This document shows positions 1-8,798 of a stretch of DNA of 64,000 bases, piece by piece. The stretch is from Acidovorax sp. FJL06 (GTDB lineage: Bacteria > Pseudomonadota > Gammaproteobacteria > Burkholderiales > Burkholderiaceae_C). The DNA is taken from positions 227,308-291,307 of the forward strand of contig NZ_QAJR01000003.1 of assembly GCF_003852545.1 (NCBI RefSeq), in the 5' to 3' direction. The notes beneath the pieces were generated by a model. The model saw only the letters and a program-made list of their open reading frames with translations, did no database searches and was not told the origin of the DNA. A program made the translations under genes and the position numbers. Numbering within the stretch: position 1 is the stretch's first letter; the number at the start of each line of letters is the position of its first letter.

Positions 1-390
1 CAGGCCCACGATGATGTGGCCGCCAAAGGCGCTGCAGGCGTCCTTCAGGAAGCCGGGGTTCTTCACGGCCGCCGTGCCGATGATCACGTAGCGCAGGCCG
101 CCATCGATGTATTTCTCGATGGTGTCCAGGTCGCGGATGCCGCCACCGAGCTGCACCGGAATATCGGAGCCGACCTCTTTGAGGATGGACTTGATGGCCC
201 CGTAGTTCTTGGGCACGCCCGCGAAGGCGCCATTGAGGTCCACCAGGTGCAGGCGGCGCGCGCCCGCATCCACCCACTTGCGCGCCATGGCGGCGGGGTC
301 TTCGCCAAAGGTGGTGGATTGGTCCATATCGCCTTGTTTGAGGCGTACGCAGTGGCCGTCTTTGAGGTCGATGGCGGGGATGAGCAGCAT
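1..390 (-). CDS. hisA: HisA, phosphoribosylformimino-AICAR-ribotide isomerase (3' end missing)
   Basis: The first 130 codons of HisA, the (beta/alpha)8 isomerase of the fourth step of histidine synthesis; the rest lies beyond the left edge. The frame starts [20 protein letters not shown], the family N-terminus with its first catalytic Asp (D8), and continues with VQLGGGIRD and YVIIGTAAV, phosphate-binding loops of HisA/HisF barrels. HisF is less likely because its N-terminus normally reads KRIIPCLDV. It follows hisH after an 82-bp gap on the same strand, in the usual H-A order. The longer frames over this stretch are shadows. Confidence 0.95.
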   Translation of the reverse strand, partial: MLLIPAIDLKDGHCVRLKQGDMDQSTTFGEDPAAMARKWVDAGARRLHLVDLNGAFAGVPKNYGAIKSILKEVGSDIPVQLGGGIRDLDTIEKYIDGGLRYVIIGTAAVKNPGFLKDACSAFGGHIIVGL

Positions 391-472
391 GGTGGTGGGG
401 GCTCAGGGGATCGGCCAAATCTCGGCGCGGCCCGAACGGGGTGGTTGAGGAGGAAGGGTGGAGAAAAAAGAA

Positions 473-1141
473 TCAGGGATTCCAGTGCAGAAAGTTGCGG
501 TACAGGGCCAGGCCATGTTCCGCGCTTTTCTCCGGGTGGAATTGCGTCGCAAAAATATTATCGCGTGCAATGGCCGCAGCGAAAACACCGCCGTAGTCGG
601 CCTGCCCCGCGCAGTGGGCGGGACTGTGCGGCACGGCATAGAAGCTGTGCACAAAGTAGAAGTAGCTGTTGTCGGGCACACCGGCCCACACGGGGTGAAC
701 CGCCCCCCCGTGCTCCATCTGGCGCACCTGGTTCCAGCCCATCTGCGGCACCTTGAAGCGGCTGCCATCGGGCTGGGTGCGGCCGGCCAGGTCGAACTTG
801 AGCACGTCGCCGGGGATCAGGGAGAGGCCGGGGGTGTCGCCTTCGGCGCTGTGGTCCAGCAGCATCTGCATGCCCACACACACGCCAAACATCGGCTTGG
901 TGGCAGCGGCTTCGAGCACGGATTCCTGCAGGCCGGATTCGCGCAGCTCGCGCATGCAGTCGGGCATGGCGCCCTGGCCGGGCAGCACGATGCGCGCTGC
1001 GGCGCGCACCTCTTCGGGCCGCTGGGTGACCAGCACCGTCCAGCCCGTGCCCTGGGCTGCGGCCTGCACGGCCTGCGACACGGAGCGCAGGTTGCCCATA
1101 CCGTAGTCCACGACGGCCACGGTTTTTGCTTCACTATTCAT
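473..1141 (-). CDS. hisH: HisH, glutamine amidotransferase subunit of IGP synthase
   Basis: A 222-residue class I glutamine amidotransferase that supplies ammonia to HisF for imidazole-glycerol-phosphate synthesis. The nucleophile elbow is GVCVGMQ with Cys88, and the His-Glu pair is in FHPEKS (His202, Glu204). The length is normal. The first residues MNSEAKT come before the conserved [11 protein letters not shown]. The ATG lies inside a copy of the dispersed AGCGCTT/AGCTAT repeat, and no Shine-Dalgarno sequence is obvious, so the first few residues may have been added by the repeat. It follows hisB after a 52-bp gap. Confidence 0.95.
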   Translation of the reverse strand: MNSEAKTVAVVDYGMGNLRSVSQAVQAAAQGTGWTVLVTQRPEEVRAAARIVLPGQGAMPDCMRELRESGLQESVLEAAATKPMFGVCVGMQMLLDHSAEGDTPGLSLIPGDVLKFDLAGRTQPDGSRFKVPQMGWNQVRQMEHGGAVHPVWAGVPDNSYFYFVHSFYAVPHSPAHCAGQADYGGVFAAAIARDNIFATQFHPEKSAEHGLALYRNFLHWNP

Positions 1142-1180
1142 AGCTGGTTGCGCACGTTGGATAAGCGCTATAGGCCTAAT
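1136..1180 (-). repeat. Dispersed AGCGCTT/AGCTAT repeat, copy 1
   Basis: Read on the minus strand it has the order GGCCTATAGCGCTTATCC, about ten variable bases, then AGCTAT. It fills the hisB-hisH gap and contains the hisH start codon (ATG of AGCTATGAATAG). It closely matches the copy at 55703-55745. Confidence 0.7.
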
Positions 1181-1193
1181 TGATTTGGAATCC

Positions 1194-1841
1194 TCAGAGC
1201 GAACCCTTGGTGGAGGGAATCACCCCCACCGAGCGCGGATCGCGCTCCAGCGCCGCGCGCAGCGTGCGCCCGAACGCCTTGAAGATGGTCTCGCACTGGT
1301 GGTGCGCGTTGACGCCCTTGAGGTTGTCGATGTGCAACGTCACGCCCGCGTGGTTCACGAAACCCTGGAAGAACTCAAACACCAGCTGCGTATCGAGCTG
1401 GCCGATGCTGCCGGCCGTGAACTTCACGTCCATGTGCAGGCCCGGGCGGCCCGAGAAGTCGACCACCACGCGCGACAGCGCTTCGTCGAGCGGCACGTAG
1501 GCGTGGCCATAGCGGCGGATGCCCTTCTTGTCGCCCACGGCCCGCGCAAAGGCCTGGCCCAGCGTGATGCCCACGTCTTCCACGGTGTGGTGGCCGTCGA
1601 TGTGCAGGTCGCCCTCGCAGTCGATGTCCAGGTCGATCAGCCCGTGGCGGGCGATCTGGTCGAGCATGTGGTCGAAGAAGCCGATGCCCGTGTGCAGCTT
1701 GGCCTGGCCCGTGCCGTCGAGGTTGATGCGCGCGGTGATGCGCGTCTCGGCGGTGTTGCGGCTGACTTCGGCGATGCGGTCGGCCATCGGGTCGGGCGTG
1801 GCACCACCAGGGTTGGAAGGGACGAGTGCGGAGGAAGTCAT
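1194..1841 (-). CDS. hisB: HisB, imidazoleglycerol-phosphate dehydratase
   Basis: A 215-residue monofunctional IGP dehydratase (sixth step of histidine synthesis, manganese dependent). Two metal-binding signatures are present: HHTVED near residues 84-89 and [11 protein letters not shown] near 160-170. The start MTSSALV overlaps the hisC stop by 4 bp (1838-1841), which suggests translational coupling. A second in-frame Met at residue 19 ([12 protein letters not shown]) would give a more typical N-terminus, so the first 18 residues may be untranslated or a lineage-specific extension. The longer open frame in this region is a chance extension through hisC in another frame. Confidence 0.95.
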   Translation of the reverse strand: MTSSALVPSNPGGATPDPMADRIAEVSRNTAETRITARINLDGTGQAKLHTGIGFFDHMLDQIARHGLIDLDIDCEGDLHIDGHHTVEDVGITLGQAFARAVGDKKGIRRYGHAYVPLDEALSRVVVDFSGRPGLHMDVKFTAGSIGQLDTQLVFEFFQGFVNHAGVTLHIDNLKGVNAHHQCETIFKAFGRTLRAALERDPRSVGVIPSTKGSL

Positions 1842-2959
1842 AGGGAGGCTTGGAGTGCGGCCAGCATCTGTGCGTTGTCGGAAGCAGCGCCGACCGTGAG
1901 GCGCAGGCAGTTGGCCAGCATGGGGTGCATTGTAGAAACGTTCTTGACGAGCACCTTGCGGTTTTTCATGCCCTCGTAGGCCTTGGCGGAATCCGCCACA
2001 CGGATGAGGACCATGTTGGCCTCGCTGTCCCAGCATTTTTCGACGCCGGGCATCTGGCGCAGGGCGGCGACGAGGGTGGTGCGCTCGGCGCGCAGCTCGG
2101 CGGCCTGGGCGGCAAACACGTCGGCATGCTCCAGCGCAAACAGCGCGGCTTCGCAGTTGAGCACGCTCACGTTGTAGGGCGGGCGCACCTTGTCGATCTC
2201 GCTCACAAAGGCGGCCGGGCCGATGAGGTAGCCCAGGCGCACCCCCGCCAGGCCGAACTTGCTGAGCGTGCGCATGAGCAGCACGTGGGCATTGCGTGCC
2301 GGCTCGGCGCGCATGCGGTCGATGAAGGTGCGGCTGGCAAAGGGCTGGTAGGCCTCGTCCATCACCACGATGCCGCCCTGCGCGCCTGCGGCGTCGATGA
2401 TGCGCTGCACCGCGCCCTCGTCCCACAGCGTGGCTGTGGGGTTGTTGGGGTAGGCGATGTAGGTGATGGCGGGGCGGTGCTGCGCGATGGCGGCCAGCAT
2501 GGCGGGCTCGTCCAGCTCGAAGTCGGGCGTGAGCGGCACGCCCACGAAGTCCAGGCCCTGCAGCTGCGCCGACAGCGGATACATCACAAAGCCCGGCATG
2601 GGCGCGAGCATGGTGGCGCGTTGGCCCGTGCCAGGTTGCGCGCAGGCCAGGGCCAGCAGGGTGATGATCTCGTCCGAGCCATTGCCCAGCACGATGCCGT
2701 AGCCCTCGGGCATGCCCGCGTATTGGGCCAGCGCCGCCTTCAGGTCCAGCAGCCGGTCGCCGGGATAGCGGTTGAGCGCCACCGCGCCCAGCCGCTGGCC
2801 CAGCGCGGCCTGCAGATGCGCGGGCAGGCGGAACGGGTTCTCCATGGCGTCCATCTTGAGCATGCCGGTGGAGGGCTGCACGCCGTACGCGTGCATGGCG
2901 CGCACGTCGGGGCGGATGCGGGCCAGGGCTTGGAGAGGAGACGACGCAGGAGTAGTCAT
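1838..2959 (-). CDS. hisC: HisC, histidinol-phosphate aminotransferase
   Basis: A 373-residue fold-type I PLP aminotransferase that converts imidazole-acetol phosphate to histidinol phosphate. The PLP lysine is Lys234 in [15 protein letters not shown]. Asn173 in PNNPT and Asp201 in VVMDEAY are the usual cofactor contacts. The start [20 protein letters not shown] was chosen because the family-conserved IRPDV follows closely. Its ATG overlaps the stop of the upstream PIN-domain gene by 4 bp (2956-2959), so hisC translation is probably coupled to the toxin. No separate hisC promoter is evident. Confidence 0.95.
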   Translation of the reverse strand: MTTPASSPLQALARIRPDVRAMHAYGVQPSTGMLKMDAMENPFRLPAHLQAALGQRLGAVALNRYPGDRLLDLKAALAQYAGMPEGYGIVLGNGSDEIITLLALACAQPGTGQRATMLAPMPGFVMYPLSAQLQGLDFVGVPLTPDFELDEPAMLAAIAQHRPAITYIAYPNNPTATLWDEGAVQRIIDAAGAQGGIVVMDEAYQPFASRTFIDRMRAEPARNAHVLLMRTLSKFGLAGVRLGYLIGPAAFVSEIDKVRPPYNVSVLNCEAALFALEHADVFAAQAAELRAERTTLVAALRQMPGVEKCWDSEANMVLIRVADSAKAYEGMKNRKVLVKNVSTMHPMLANCLRLTVGAASDNAQMLAALQASL

Positions 2960-3408
2960 TCGGTAGTGTCCAGTTCGTTGGGGGTGACAAGAAAAGGGTT
3001 GATGGGCCGCACCGCGTCCATCGGCTCGCCATGCGGCAGCGCCTCGGTCAGCAGGTAGCGGCAGCCCTGCTGGTGGGCAGACGAAAGAATCAGCGCATCC
3101 CAGTAGCCCAGGCGGTAGCGGTCCTGCAGATCCCAGGCGCCGTCCACCGTGTACGAGTCGAGGTGCGGCGGCAGCCACACGCGCAGGCGGCGCACCTGGG
3201 CGCGCACCTGCTGCAGCACCTGCGGGCCATCGAAGCGCTGGATCGCCTGGTTGTACAGCTCGTTGAGCACCTGCGAGCTGATGCGGCCGCTGCGCGTCTG
3301 CCAGCAGAAGCTGATCCACTCGCGCGCCCGCGCTTGGCGCTCGGCATCGCGGTCGTCCACGCTGGCCAGCAGGATTTCGGTGTCAACAAAGATGGGGACG
3401 GTGCTCAT
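2956..3408 (-). CDS. PIN-domain (VapC-like) toxin
   Basis: A 150-residue PIN-domain protein, the usual RNase toxin of type II toxin-antitoxin pairs. It opens with [13 protein letters not shown] (first catalytic Asp), then [12 protein letters not shown] (conserved Glu) and [15 protein letters not shown] (third acidic position). The C-terminal motif, usually L-[ST]-E-D-M-Q-G, reads [11 protein letters not shown] here, so the last Asp of the site is replaced; activity should be tested rather than assumed. It follows a ribbon-helix-helix-like gene by 18 bp and its stop overlaps the hisC ATG. No strong ribosome-binding site precedes its ATG, which fits translation from the antitoxin message. Confidence 0.85.
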   Translation of the reverse strand: MSTVPIFVDTEILLASVDDRDAERQARAREWISFCWQTRSGRISSQVLNELYNQAIQRFDGPQVLQQVRAQVRRLRVWLPPHLDSYTVDGAWDLQDRYRLGYWDALILSSAHQQGCRYLLTEALPHGEPMDAVRPINPFLVTPNELDTTE

Positions 3409-3426
3409 GCGTTGTCAGCTTGCGGG

Positions 3427-3660
3427 TCAGCGCAGGAACAAGGTCTCGCGCGGCACATAGGGCCCGCTGGACGCGCCCCACGATTCAAAGCCCAGCGCCT
3501 CGCGCATGGCCTGGGCGTAGGCGTCTTCCTGGCGCATCTTTTCGGCCAGCCATTCACCGAGCAGGCGCGACACGCTGCTGCCGCGCTTGGCGGCTTCCAC
3601 GCGCACCCATTCGGCAACGGCGTCGTCCATGGTCACGGTGACGTTTTTCACGAACGCCAT
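3427..3660 (-). CDS. Ribbon-helix-helix-like antitoxin
   Basis: A 77-residue protein beginning MAFVKNVTVTMDDAVAEWVR. A short beta strand (VKNVTVTMD) followed by two predicted helices is the CopG/ribbon-helix-helix plan for DNA binding. The C-terminal part (DAYAQAMREALGF onwards) would be the toxin-binding tail. It comes before the PIN toxin, the usual antitoxin-first order. An upstream ATG at 3699 would add 13 residues but would translate the palindromes, so the internal ATG at 3660 is preferred although no Shine-Dalgarno is visible before it. The exact antitoxin family was not identified. Confidence 0.8.
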   Translation of the reverse strand: MAFVKNVTVTMDDAVAEWVRVEAAKRGSSVSRLLGEWLAEKMRQEDAYAQAMREALGFESWGASSGPYVPRETLFLR

Positions 3661-3664
3661 ATTA

Positions 3665-3693
3665 CACGAACTTCGTGAACCACGAAGTTCGTG
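3665..3693. promoter_or_regulatory. Twin palindromic operator of the toxin-antitoxin pair
   Basis: Two 13-bp palindromes, CACGAACTTCGTG (3665-3677) and CACGAAGTTCGTG (3681-3693), lie 16 bp centre to centre. Each reads CACGAA-N-TTCGTG, and the two are also exact inverted copies of each other. They sit 4-33 bp upstream of the antitoxin ATG. Ribbon-helix-helix antitoxins typically bind paired palindromes like these, so this is the likely autoregulation site. Binding is inferred. Confidence 0.75.
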
Positions 3694-3714
3694 CTGCATT
3701 TGCCAGCACCTTCC

Positions 3715-5163
3715 CTATGCCGCCTGCCGCTGGCTTTGCAGCATGCGCGTGGCCATGTCGCCCACGGTGCGCAGCGCCTCCAGGTGCGCGGCAGACCAGT
3801 CGCCCCCCACCCCGATGCGCAAGCAGTTGCGAAAGCGCCCGCTGGTGCTGAACACCGTGCCCGGAGCGATCAGGATTTTTTTCTCCAGGCAGGCCTCGTG
3901 CAGTTGCACGGAGTCGAGCGCACGCGGCAGCTCCAGCCACAGCAGCAGGCCGCCGGGCGGATCGCTCACGCGCGTGCCCTGCGGGAAATGCGCGGCGATC
4001 ACGCGGCGCACCTCATCCATGCGCGCCGCCACGCCCGCGCGCAGCTGGCGCATGGCGGCGGCGTGGCCGGCCTGGGTGATGAGGTCGGCCAGCGCCAGCT
4101 CCAGCACGGCCGACTGCCCGCCCGCCTGCAGGTCCTTGATGCCGCGCACCTTGTCGGTCCAGCGCCCAGCCTCCAGCCAGCCCAGGCGCAGCCCGGGCGC
4201 CAGCGTCTTGGAAAACGAATCGCACAGCATCACATGGCCCGTGGTGTCGTACGACTTGACGGTGCGGCGCATCTCGTCCACCTCGACCAGGTCGTTGTAG
4301 ATCGCGTCCTCGATCACCGCCATGCCGTGGCGCGCAGCCATCTGCGCCAGGCGCTTGCGCTCAGGCTGGGGCATGCAGCTGCCCAGCGGGTTGCTGAGCG
4401 TGGGCACGATCATCGCGGCCTTGACGGGCTGGGTGTCCAGCGCGAGCTGCAGCGCATCCAGCGACAGGCCGTGGCGCGGGTGCGTGGGGATCTCCAGGGC
4501 CTTAAGGTGCAGACCCTGCAGCACCTCCAGAAACGAAAAATGCGTGGGCGACTCCAGCGCCACCACGTCGCCCGGCTGGGTCACGGCGCGCAGACACAGC
4601 GCAATGCTGTCCATGCAGCCCCCGGTGATCACGATGTTCTCCGGGTCCAGGCTGCAGCCCAGGCTGACCGCGTACCGCGCAAGCGCCCGGCGTGCGTCTT
4701 CGTGCCCGGCCGAGCTGGGATAGGTACACAGCAGGTTGCGGTGGCGCTGGGCCGCACGCACCACGGCGCGGCGCACGCGGTCGGGGTTGAACAGCTCGTG
4801 GCCGGGCGTGCCGCTGCTGAAGGAGATCATGTCCTCGGGCTGGTTGCGCCCCAGGATGCGCTGGCCCAGCCAGTCCACCGCCACCTCGCGCGGGCGGCGC
4901 ATGGGGCGCGGTGTGCTGGGCTCGGGCAGGCTCACGGGCCGTGCCGCGACGAAGAAGCCGGAGCGCGGGCGCGCAGTGATCAGCCGCGCATCCTCCAGCC
5001 AGTGGTAGGCCTGCACCACCGTGGTCTGCGCCACCCCCTGCTGGCGCGCCAGCTCGCGCACCGACGGCAGCTTTTCGCCACGCGCCAGCGTGCCGTTGCG
5101 GATCAGCTGCGCGAGCTGCTCAGCGATCTGGAGGTAGAGCGGAGGTGCGTCATCGGTAGGCAT
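3715..5163 (-). CDS. MocR-type GntR/aminotransferase transcriptional regulator
   Basis: A 482-residue fusion. Residues about 8-75 form a GntR winged helix (PPLYLQIAEQLAQLIRNG, LPSVRELARQQGVAQTTVV). Residues about 110-470 form a fold-type I aminotransferase domain with the PLP lysine in CDSFSKTLAPGLRLGW. This is the MocR/PdxR architecture, usually a PLP- or amino-acid-sensing regulator. The start MPTDDAPPLYLQ was taken because the GntR domain begins right after it. It diverges from a DUF2917 gene, with inverted CTGTACTGG repeats between them. It lies between hisD and hisC, but nothing shows that it controls histidine genes; the DUF2917 gene is the more likely target. Confidence 0.9.
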   Translation of the reverse strand: MPTDDAPPLYLQIAEQLAQLIRNGTLARGEKLPSVRELARQQGVAQTTVVQAYHWLEDARLITARPRSGFFVAARPVSLPEPSTPRPMRRPREVAVDWLGQRILGRNQPEDMISFSSGTPGHELFNPDRVRRAVVRAAQRHRNLLCTYPSSAGHEDARRALARYAVSLGCSLDPENIVITGGCMDSIALCLRAVTQPGDVVALESPTHFSFLEVLQGLHLKALEIPTHPRHGLSLDALQLALDTQPVKAAMIVPTLSNPLGSCMPQPERKRLAQMAARHGMAVIEDAIYNDLVEVDEMRRTVKSYDTTGHVMLCDSFSKTLAPGLRLGWLEAGRWTDKVRGIKDLQAGGQSAVLELALADLITQAGHAAAMRQLRAGVAARMDEVRRVIAAHFPQGTRVSDPPGGLLLWLELPRALDSVQLHEACLEKKILIAPGTVFSTSGRFRNCLRIGVGGDWSAAHLEALRTVGDMATRMLQSQRQAA

Positions 5164-5172
5164 GGCTGCATT

Positions 5173-5257
5173 CTGTACTGGCAGCCATAAAAACAGCCAG
5201 TACAGAGCGGATGCAGCCCGTACAGTACAGATGGTCAGCACAGCCGATCTGTACTGG
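5173..5257. promoter_or_regulatory. Inverted CTGTACTGG repeats in the mocR/DUF2917 divergent region
   Basis: CTGTACTGG (5173-5181) faces CCAGTACAG (5197-5205), and GTACAGTACAG (5220-5230) faces CTGTACTGG (5249-5257). Repeated TGTAC half-sites in a divergent regulator-target gap are typical of MocR/PdxR operators, so autoregulation and control of the DUF2917 gene are inferred. Confidence 0.65.
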
Positions 5258-5315
5258 ATCAGGTTCTGCGTGACTGTCCGTATCGCCGCGCGGGTCCTGG
5301 CCGCACAGTGAAGGC

Positions 5316-5729
5316 ATGAACTCGCTGCACACCCCCACCCCACCGTCGCCCGCGCTGCTCAGCCAGCCTGCGGTTCCCCTTACGCTGCAATGGAAGCGCC
5401 AGCCGCTGCCGCCGCTGCAAGCCGTCCAGGTGCTGGACTTCCGCGCGGGCGACATCGCCCTGCTCGAAGTCGAACAAGGCCGGGTCTGGGTGACCTGCGA
5501 TGGTCTGCTGGAAGACTATTTTCTGGAGGCCGGGCAGCGCCTGTCGTTCACCGGGCCCGTGCGGCTGCGGGTGAGCGCCGAAGGCCACCGGCCCGCGCGG
5601 CTGAACTGGGCACAACACAGGGCTGTGACAGGCGCCGCTTATCCGACGCCCCCCGCTGCAGCCTCTCAGCCCAAGGCAACGGCACCCACACAAGGTGCCT
5701 TGCCCCGGGGCGCGATCAGCGCGGCTTGA
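5316..5729 (+). CDS. DUF2917 domain protein
   Basis: A 137-residue protein. Its core, about residues 40-85 ([36 protein letters not shown]), matches what I recall of DUF2917, a small beta-rich, cupin-like domain of unknown function that is frequent in Burkholderiales next to MocR-type regulators. The tail is low-complexity Pro/Ala. It is one of the few plus-strand genes in the first 16 kb, and its 3' end overlaps the hisD 3' end by 14 bp (5716-5729). It is probably controlled by the divergent regulator. No enzymatic motif was seen. Confidence 0.8.
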   Translation: MNSLHTPTPPSPALLSQPAVPLTLQWKRQPLPPLQAVQVLDFRAGDIALLEVEQGRVWVTCDGLLEDYFLEAGQRLSFTGPVRLRVSAEGHRPARLNWAQHRAVTGAAYPTPPAAASQPKATAPTQGALPRGAISAA

Positions 5730-7107
5730 GCGGGGTCTTCAGGCGCATTTCGGCCGCCTGCGCATGGGCCTGCAGGCCTTCGCCGTAGGCCAGCTCGGCA
5801 GCGATGGTGCCCAGCACCTGGGCACCGGCCTCGCTCACCTCGATGAGGCTGCTGCGCTTTTGGAAGTCGTACACGCCCAGCGGGGACGAGAAGCGGGCCG
5901 TGCCGCTGGTGGGCAGCACGTGGTTGGGGCCTGCGCAGTAGTCGCCCAGGCTTTCAGAGGTGTAGGCCCCCAGGAAGATCGCGCCCGCGTGGCGCAGCAG
6001 CGGCTCCCAGCGGTGCGGGTCGGTGCTGCTCACTTCCAAATGTTCGGGCGCGATGCGGTTGCTGATCGCGCAGGCTTCTTCCATGTCCTTGGTGAGGATC
6101 AGCGCGCCCCGGCCCGTAAGGCTCTTGGCGATGATCTCGGCGCGCGGCATGGTGGGCAGCAGGCGGTCGATCTCGCGCTGCACGGCGGCGATGTAGGCGG
6201 CGTCGGGGCACAGCAGGATGCTCTGGGCCAGCTCGTCGTGTTCGGCCTGGCTGAACAGGTCCATCGCCACCCAGTCGGGCGGCGTGCTGCCGTCGGCCAG
6301 CACCAGGATTTCGCTCGGGCCCGCGATCATGTCGATGCCCACGGTGCCGAACACGCGCTTCTTGGCGCTGGCCACATAGGCGTTGCCGGGGCCAGTGATC
6401 TTGTCCACCTTGGGCACGGTGGCCGTGCCGTAGGCCAGCGCGGCCACGGCCTGGGCGCCGCCGATGGTGAAAGCGCGGGTGACGCCCGCCACGTAGGCGG
6501 CGGCCAGCACCAGCTCGTTGCGCTCGCCCTGGGTAGAGGCCGCCTGGTCGCCCGATCCACCCGTCGCCACGCTGCCGCGCACGGGCGTGGGCACAACCAT
6601 GATGATTTCCTGCACGCCCGCCACATGGGCCGGGATGGCGTTCATCAGCAGGCTGGACGGGTAGGCGGCCTTGCCGCCGGGCACGTAGATGCCCACGCGG
6701 TCCAGCGGCGTGACCTTCTGGCCCAGCAGGGTGCCATCCTCGTCGCGGTAGCTCCAGCTCTCGCCCGAGGCCTTCTTCTGCGCCTCATGGTAGCTGCGCA
6801 CGCGCTTCGCGGCGGCCTGCAGCGCGTCGCGCTGGGCCTGCGGGATGGCGTCGAACGCGGCCTTGAAGTCGGCCTGCGTCAGCTCCAGCGCCGCCATGTC
6901 GGGGGCCGAGAGGCCGTCGAAGCGGGCGGTGTATTCCAGCACCGCCGCATCGCCGCGCTTTTGCACGTCGGCCAGGATGTCGGCCACGCGCTGCTCGATG
7001 GCCGCGTCGGTGTCGGCAGACCAGTGCAGGCGCTGCTGAAATTTTTGCTCAAAATCGGCATCAGCCGTTGACAGATAAGCGGGAGCAGCTATTGATTTCA
7101 TAGTCAT
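5716..7107 (-). CDS. hisD: HisD, histidinol dehydrogenase
   Basis: A 463-residue zinc enzyme that carries out the last two NAD-dependent oxidations of histidine synthesis. Family hallmarks include [41 protein letters not shown] and APEHLEV, plus [14 protein letters not shown]. The length is normal. The ATG at 7107 is 3 bp after the stop of the nuclease gene; a second ATG two codons later is equally possible. Codons for about residues 4-11 (SIAAPAYL) read through a sequence resembling the dispersed AGCTATT/AAGC repeat, so the extreme N-terminus may be repeat-derived. Confidence 0.96.
   Translation of the reverse strand: MTMKSIAAPAYLSTADADFEQKFQQRLHWSADTDAAIEQRVADILADVQKRGDAAVLEYTARFDGLSAPDMAALELTQADFKAAFDAIPQAQRDALQAAAKRVRSYHEAQKKASGESWSYRDEDGTLLGQKVTPLDRVGIYVPGGKAAYPSSLLMNAIPAHVAGVQEIIMVVPTPVRGSVATGGSGDQAASTQGERNELVLAAAYVAGVTRAFTIGGAQAVAALAYGTATVPKVDKITGPGNAYVASAKKRVFGTVGIDMIAGPSEILVLADGSTPPDWVAMDLFSQAEHDELAQSILLCPDAAYIAAVQREIDRLLPTMPRAEIIAKSLTGRGALILTKDMEEACAISNRIAPEHLEVSSTDPHRWEPLLRHAGAIFLGAYTSESLGDYCAGPNHVLPTSGTARFSSPLGVYDFQKRSSLIEVSEAGAQVLGTIAAELAYGEGLQAHAQAAEMRLKTPLKPR
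7075..7098 (+). repeat. Dispersed repeat fragment inside the hisD start region, copy 2
   Basis: The plus strand reads AAGCGGGAGCAGCTATTGAT, the 3' half of the AGCGC...AGCAGCTATT repeat seen complete at 46198-46248. Here it is translated as part of the HisD N-terminus. The match is short, so chance resemblance is possible. Confidence 0.45.
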
Positions 7108-7110
7108 TCT

Positions 7111-8121
7111 TCAGTCGGTGGCGTCGTCCGGCTGCGTGTTCTGCAGGTAGAACTCATGCAGCTTGGCCCGCAGCAGGGCTTTGTCGGGCAGTTGCGTCTG
7201 GTATTCGGCGATCAGCGCAGGCGATGTGCTGCGGCTCAGGGCGTATTCGACCACTTCGTCGTCTTTGCTCGCGCACAGCAGCACGCCGATGGCGGGGCGC
7301 TCGTGGGGCTTCTTGACGTCGCGGTCGAGTGCTTCGAGGTAGAAGTTGAGCTTGCCCAGGTATTCGGGCTCGAAGCGGCCGACCTTCAGTTCGATGGCGA
7401 CCAGGCTGTTGAGGCTGCGGTGGAAGAACAGCAGGTCGAGCGCAAAGTCGCGTCCGCCGACTTGCAGCGGATATTCGCTGCCGACAAAGCAGAAGTCGCG
7501 GCCCAGCTCGATCAGGAAGTCCTTGAGCCTTGCGAGCAGGCTTTGGTGCAGGTCTGCTTCGGCGTGGCCCGAAGGCAAGCCCAGGAATTCGACGACGTAG
7601 CTGTCTTTGAAGATGCCAGCCACATCGGGGTGAATTTGTCTCGCCAGTGCTGACACTTTTGTGGGGTGCAGCACCGTGCGCTCGAACAGTGCGGTTTTGA
7701 ACTGCCGCTCCAGCTCTCGGCTGCTCCACTTCTCCTGCGCCGCCAGACGCAGGTAGAACTCACGTTCTTCGGGGCGCTTGCTCTGGCCCAGGATGATCAG
7801 GTGATGCGTCCAGGGCAATTGTGTCAGCAGCGCTGACACAATTTCGCGGGCAGGATAGGCCTCGTAGAAATGACGCATTCTGAACAGGTTGCGGCGGGTG
7901 AACCCACGCAGCCCCGGCTGCGTCTGCGCCAGATACCCCGCCAGCTGCGCCACCACCCCGTCCCCCCACTCCGCCGCCGCGATCTTGCGGCTGATGCGCT
8001 CGCCGATCTGCCAGTACAGCTCGACCAGCAGGGTGTTGACGGCCTGCACGGCCTGCTGCCGGCTGGCGGCGATCAGGCGCGCGATGTCGGCGAAATCGGG
8101 GGGCTGCGGGACGCTCGTCAC
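7111..8121 (-). CDS. DUF1016/YhcG-type PDDEXK nuclease
   Basis: A 336-residue protein of the YhcG family. The N-terminal half (about 8-150) is the DUF1016 helical domain, with LYWQIGERIS, LRGFTRRNLFRMRHFYEAYP and LPWTHHLIIL. The C-terminal half (about 170-320) is a PD-(D/E)XK nuclease domain with FALDLLFFHRSLNSLVAIEL followed by KVG, that is D...E-x-K. Members often occur in variable chromosomal regions and are suspected of roles in DNA processing or defence. It sits between hisG (23-bp gap) and hisD (3-bp gap) on the same strand, so it is likely co-transcribed with essential histidine genes. Confidence 0.88.
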   Translation of the reverse strand: MTSVPQPPDFADIARLIAASRQQAVQAVNTLLVELYWQIGERISRKIAAAEWGDGVVAQLAGYLAQTQPGLRGFTRRNLFRMRHFYEAYPAREIVSALLTQLPWTHHLIILGQSKRPEEREFYLRLAAQEKWSSRELERQFKTALFERTVLHPTKVSALARQIHPDVAGIFKDSYVVEFLGLPSGHAEADLHQSLLARLKDFLIELGRDFCFVGSEYPLQVGGRDFALDLLFFHRSLNSLVAIELKVGRFEPEYLGKLNFYLEALDRDVKKPHERPAIGVLLCASKDDEVVEYALSRSTSPALIAEYQTQLPDKALLRAKLHEFYLQNTQPDDATD

Positions 8122-8144
8122 GGCGCTGGGCGGGGCAACAAGAT

Positions 8145-8798
8145 TCAGTCTTTGGGAATGGCGCCCGCAAACGCATCAATGATGCGGCGCAGCGGCGCCT
8201 GCTTGAGCTTGAGCGCAGCCTGGTTCACAACCAGGTAAGAGCTGATGTCCATGATGCGCTCGACCTCGACCAGGTGGTTGGCCTTGAGCGTGTTGCCAGT
8301 GGAGACCAGGTCCACGATGGCATCGGCCAGGCCCGTCAGCGGCGCCAGTTCCATGCTGCCGTAGAGCTTGACCATGTCCACGTGCACGCCCTTGCTCGCG
8401 AAGAAGTCGCGCGCGATGCCGGTGTATTTGGTGGCCACCTTCAGGCGTGCGCCCTGCTTGACGGCGCGCTCGTAATCGAAGTCATTGCGCACGGCCACGC
8501 TCACGCGGCACTTGGCGATCTGCAGGTCCAGCGGCTGGTACAGGCCCTGGCCGCCATGCTCAATGAGGGTGTCCTTGCCGGTCACGCCGATGTCGGCACC
8601 GCCGTATTGCACATAGGTGGGCACGTCGGTGGCGCGCACCAGCACCACGCGCACATTGGGCTGGTTGGTGGGCAGGATGAGCTTGCGCGACTTTTCAGGG
8701 TCTTCCAGCACCTCGATGCCAGCGGCGGCCAGCAGGGGCAGGGTTTCGTCAAAGATGCGGCCCTTGGAGAGGGCCAGGGTGATCATGTTGCTGCTCAT
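8145..8798 (-). CDS. hisG: HisG, ATP phosphoribosyltransferase (short form)
   Basis: A 217-residue catalytic subunit of the first step of histidine synthesis. It starts [19 protein letters not shown] after three extra residues, has [14 protein letters not shown], and ends in the PRPP loop region [18 protein letters not shown]. It lacks the C-terminal histidine-binding domain of long HisG, so it should need a HisZ partner, which is not in this window. Its ATG overlaps the murA stop by 4 bp (8795-8798). Confidence 0.96.
   Translation of the reverse strand: MSSNMITLALSKGRIFDETLPLLAAAGIEVLEDPEKSRKLILPTNQPNVRVVLVRATDVPTYVQYGGADIGVTGKDTLIEHGGQGLYQPLDLQIAKCRVSVAVRNDFDYERAVKQGARLKVATKYTGIARDFFASKGVHVDMVKLYGSMELAPLTGLADAIVDLVSTGNTLKANHLVEVERIMDISSYLVVNQAALKLKQAPLRRIIDAFAGAIPKD

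Noticed and set aside
1194-3032. A single 612-codon hisB-hisC frame
   Set aside because: Only the last 215 residues resemble a protein family. The upstream part is out of frame with HisC, which is intact in another frame, so this is not a fusion protein.
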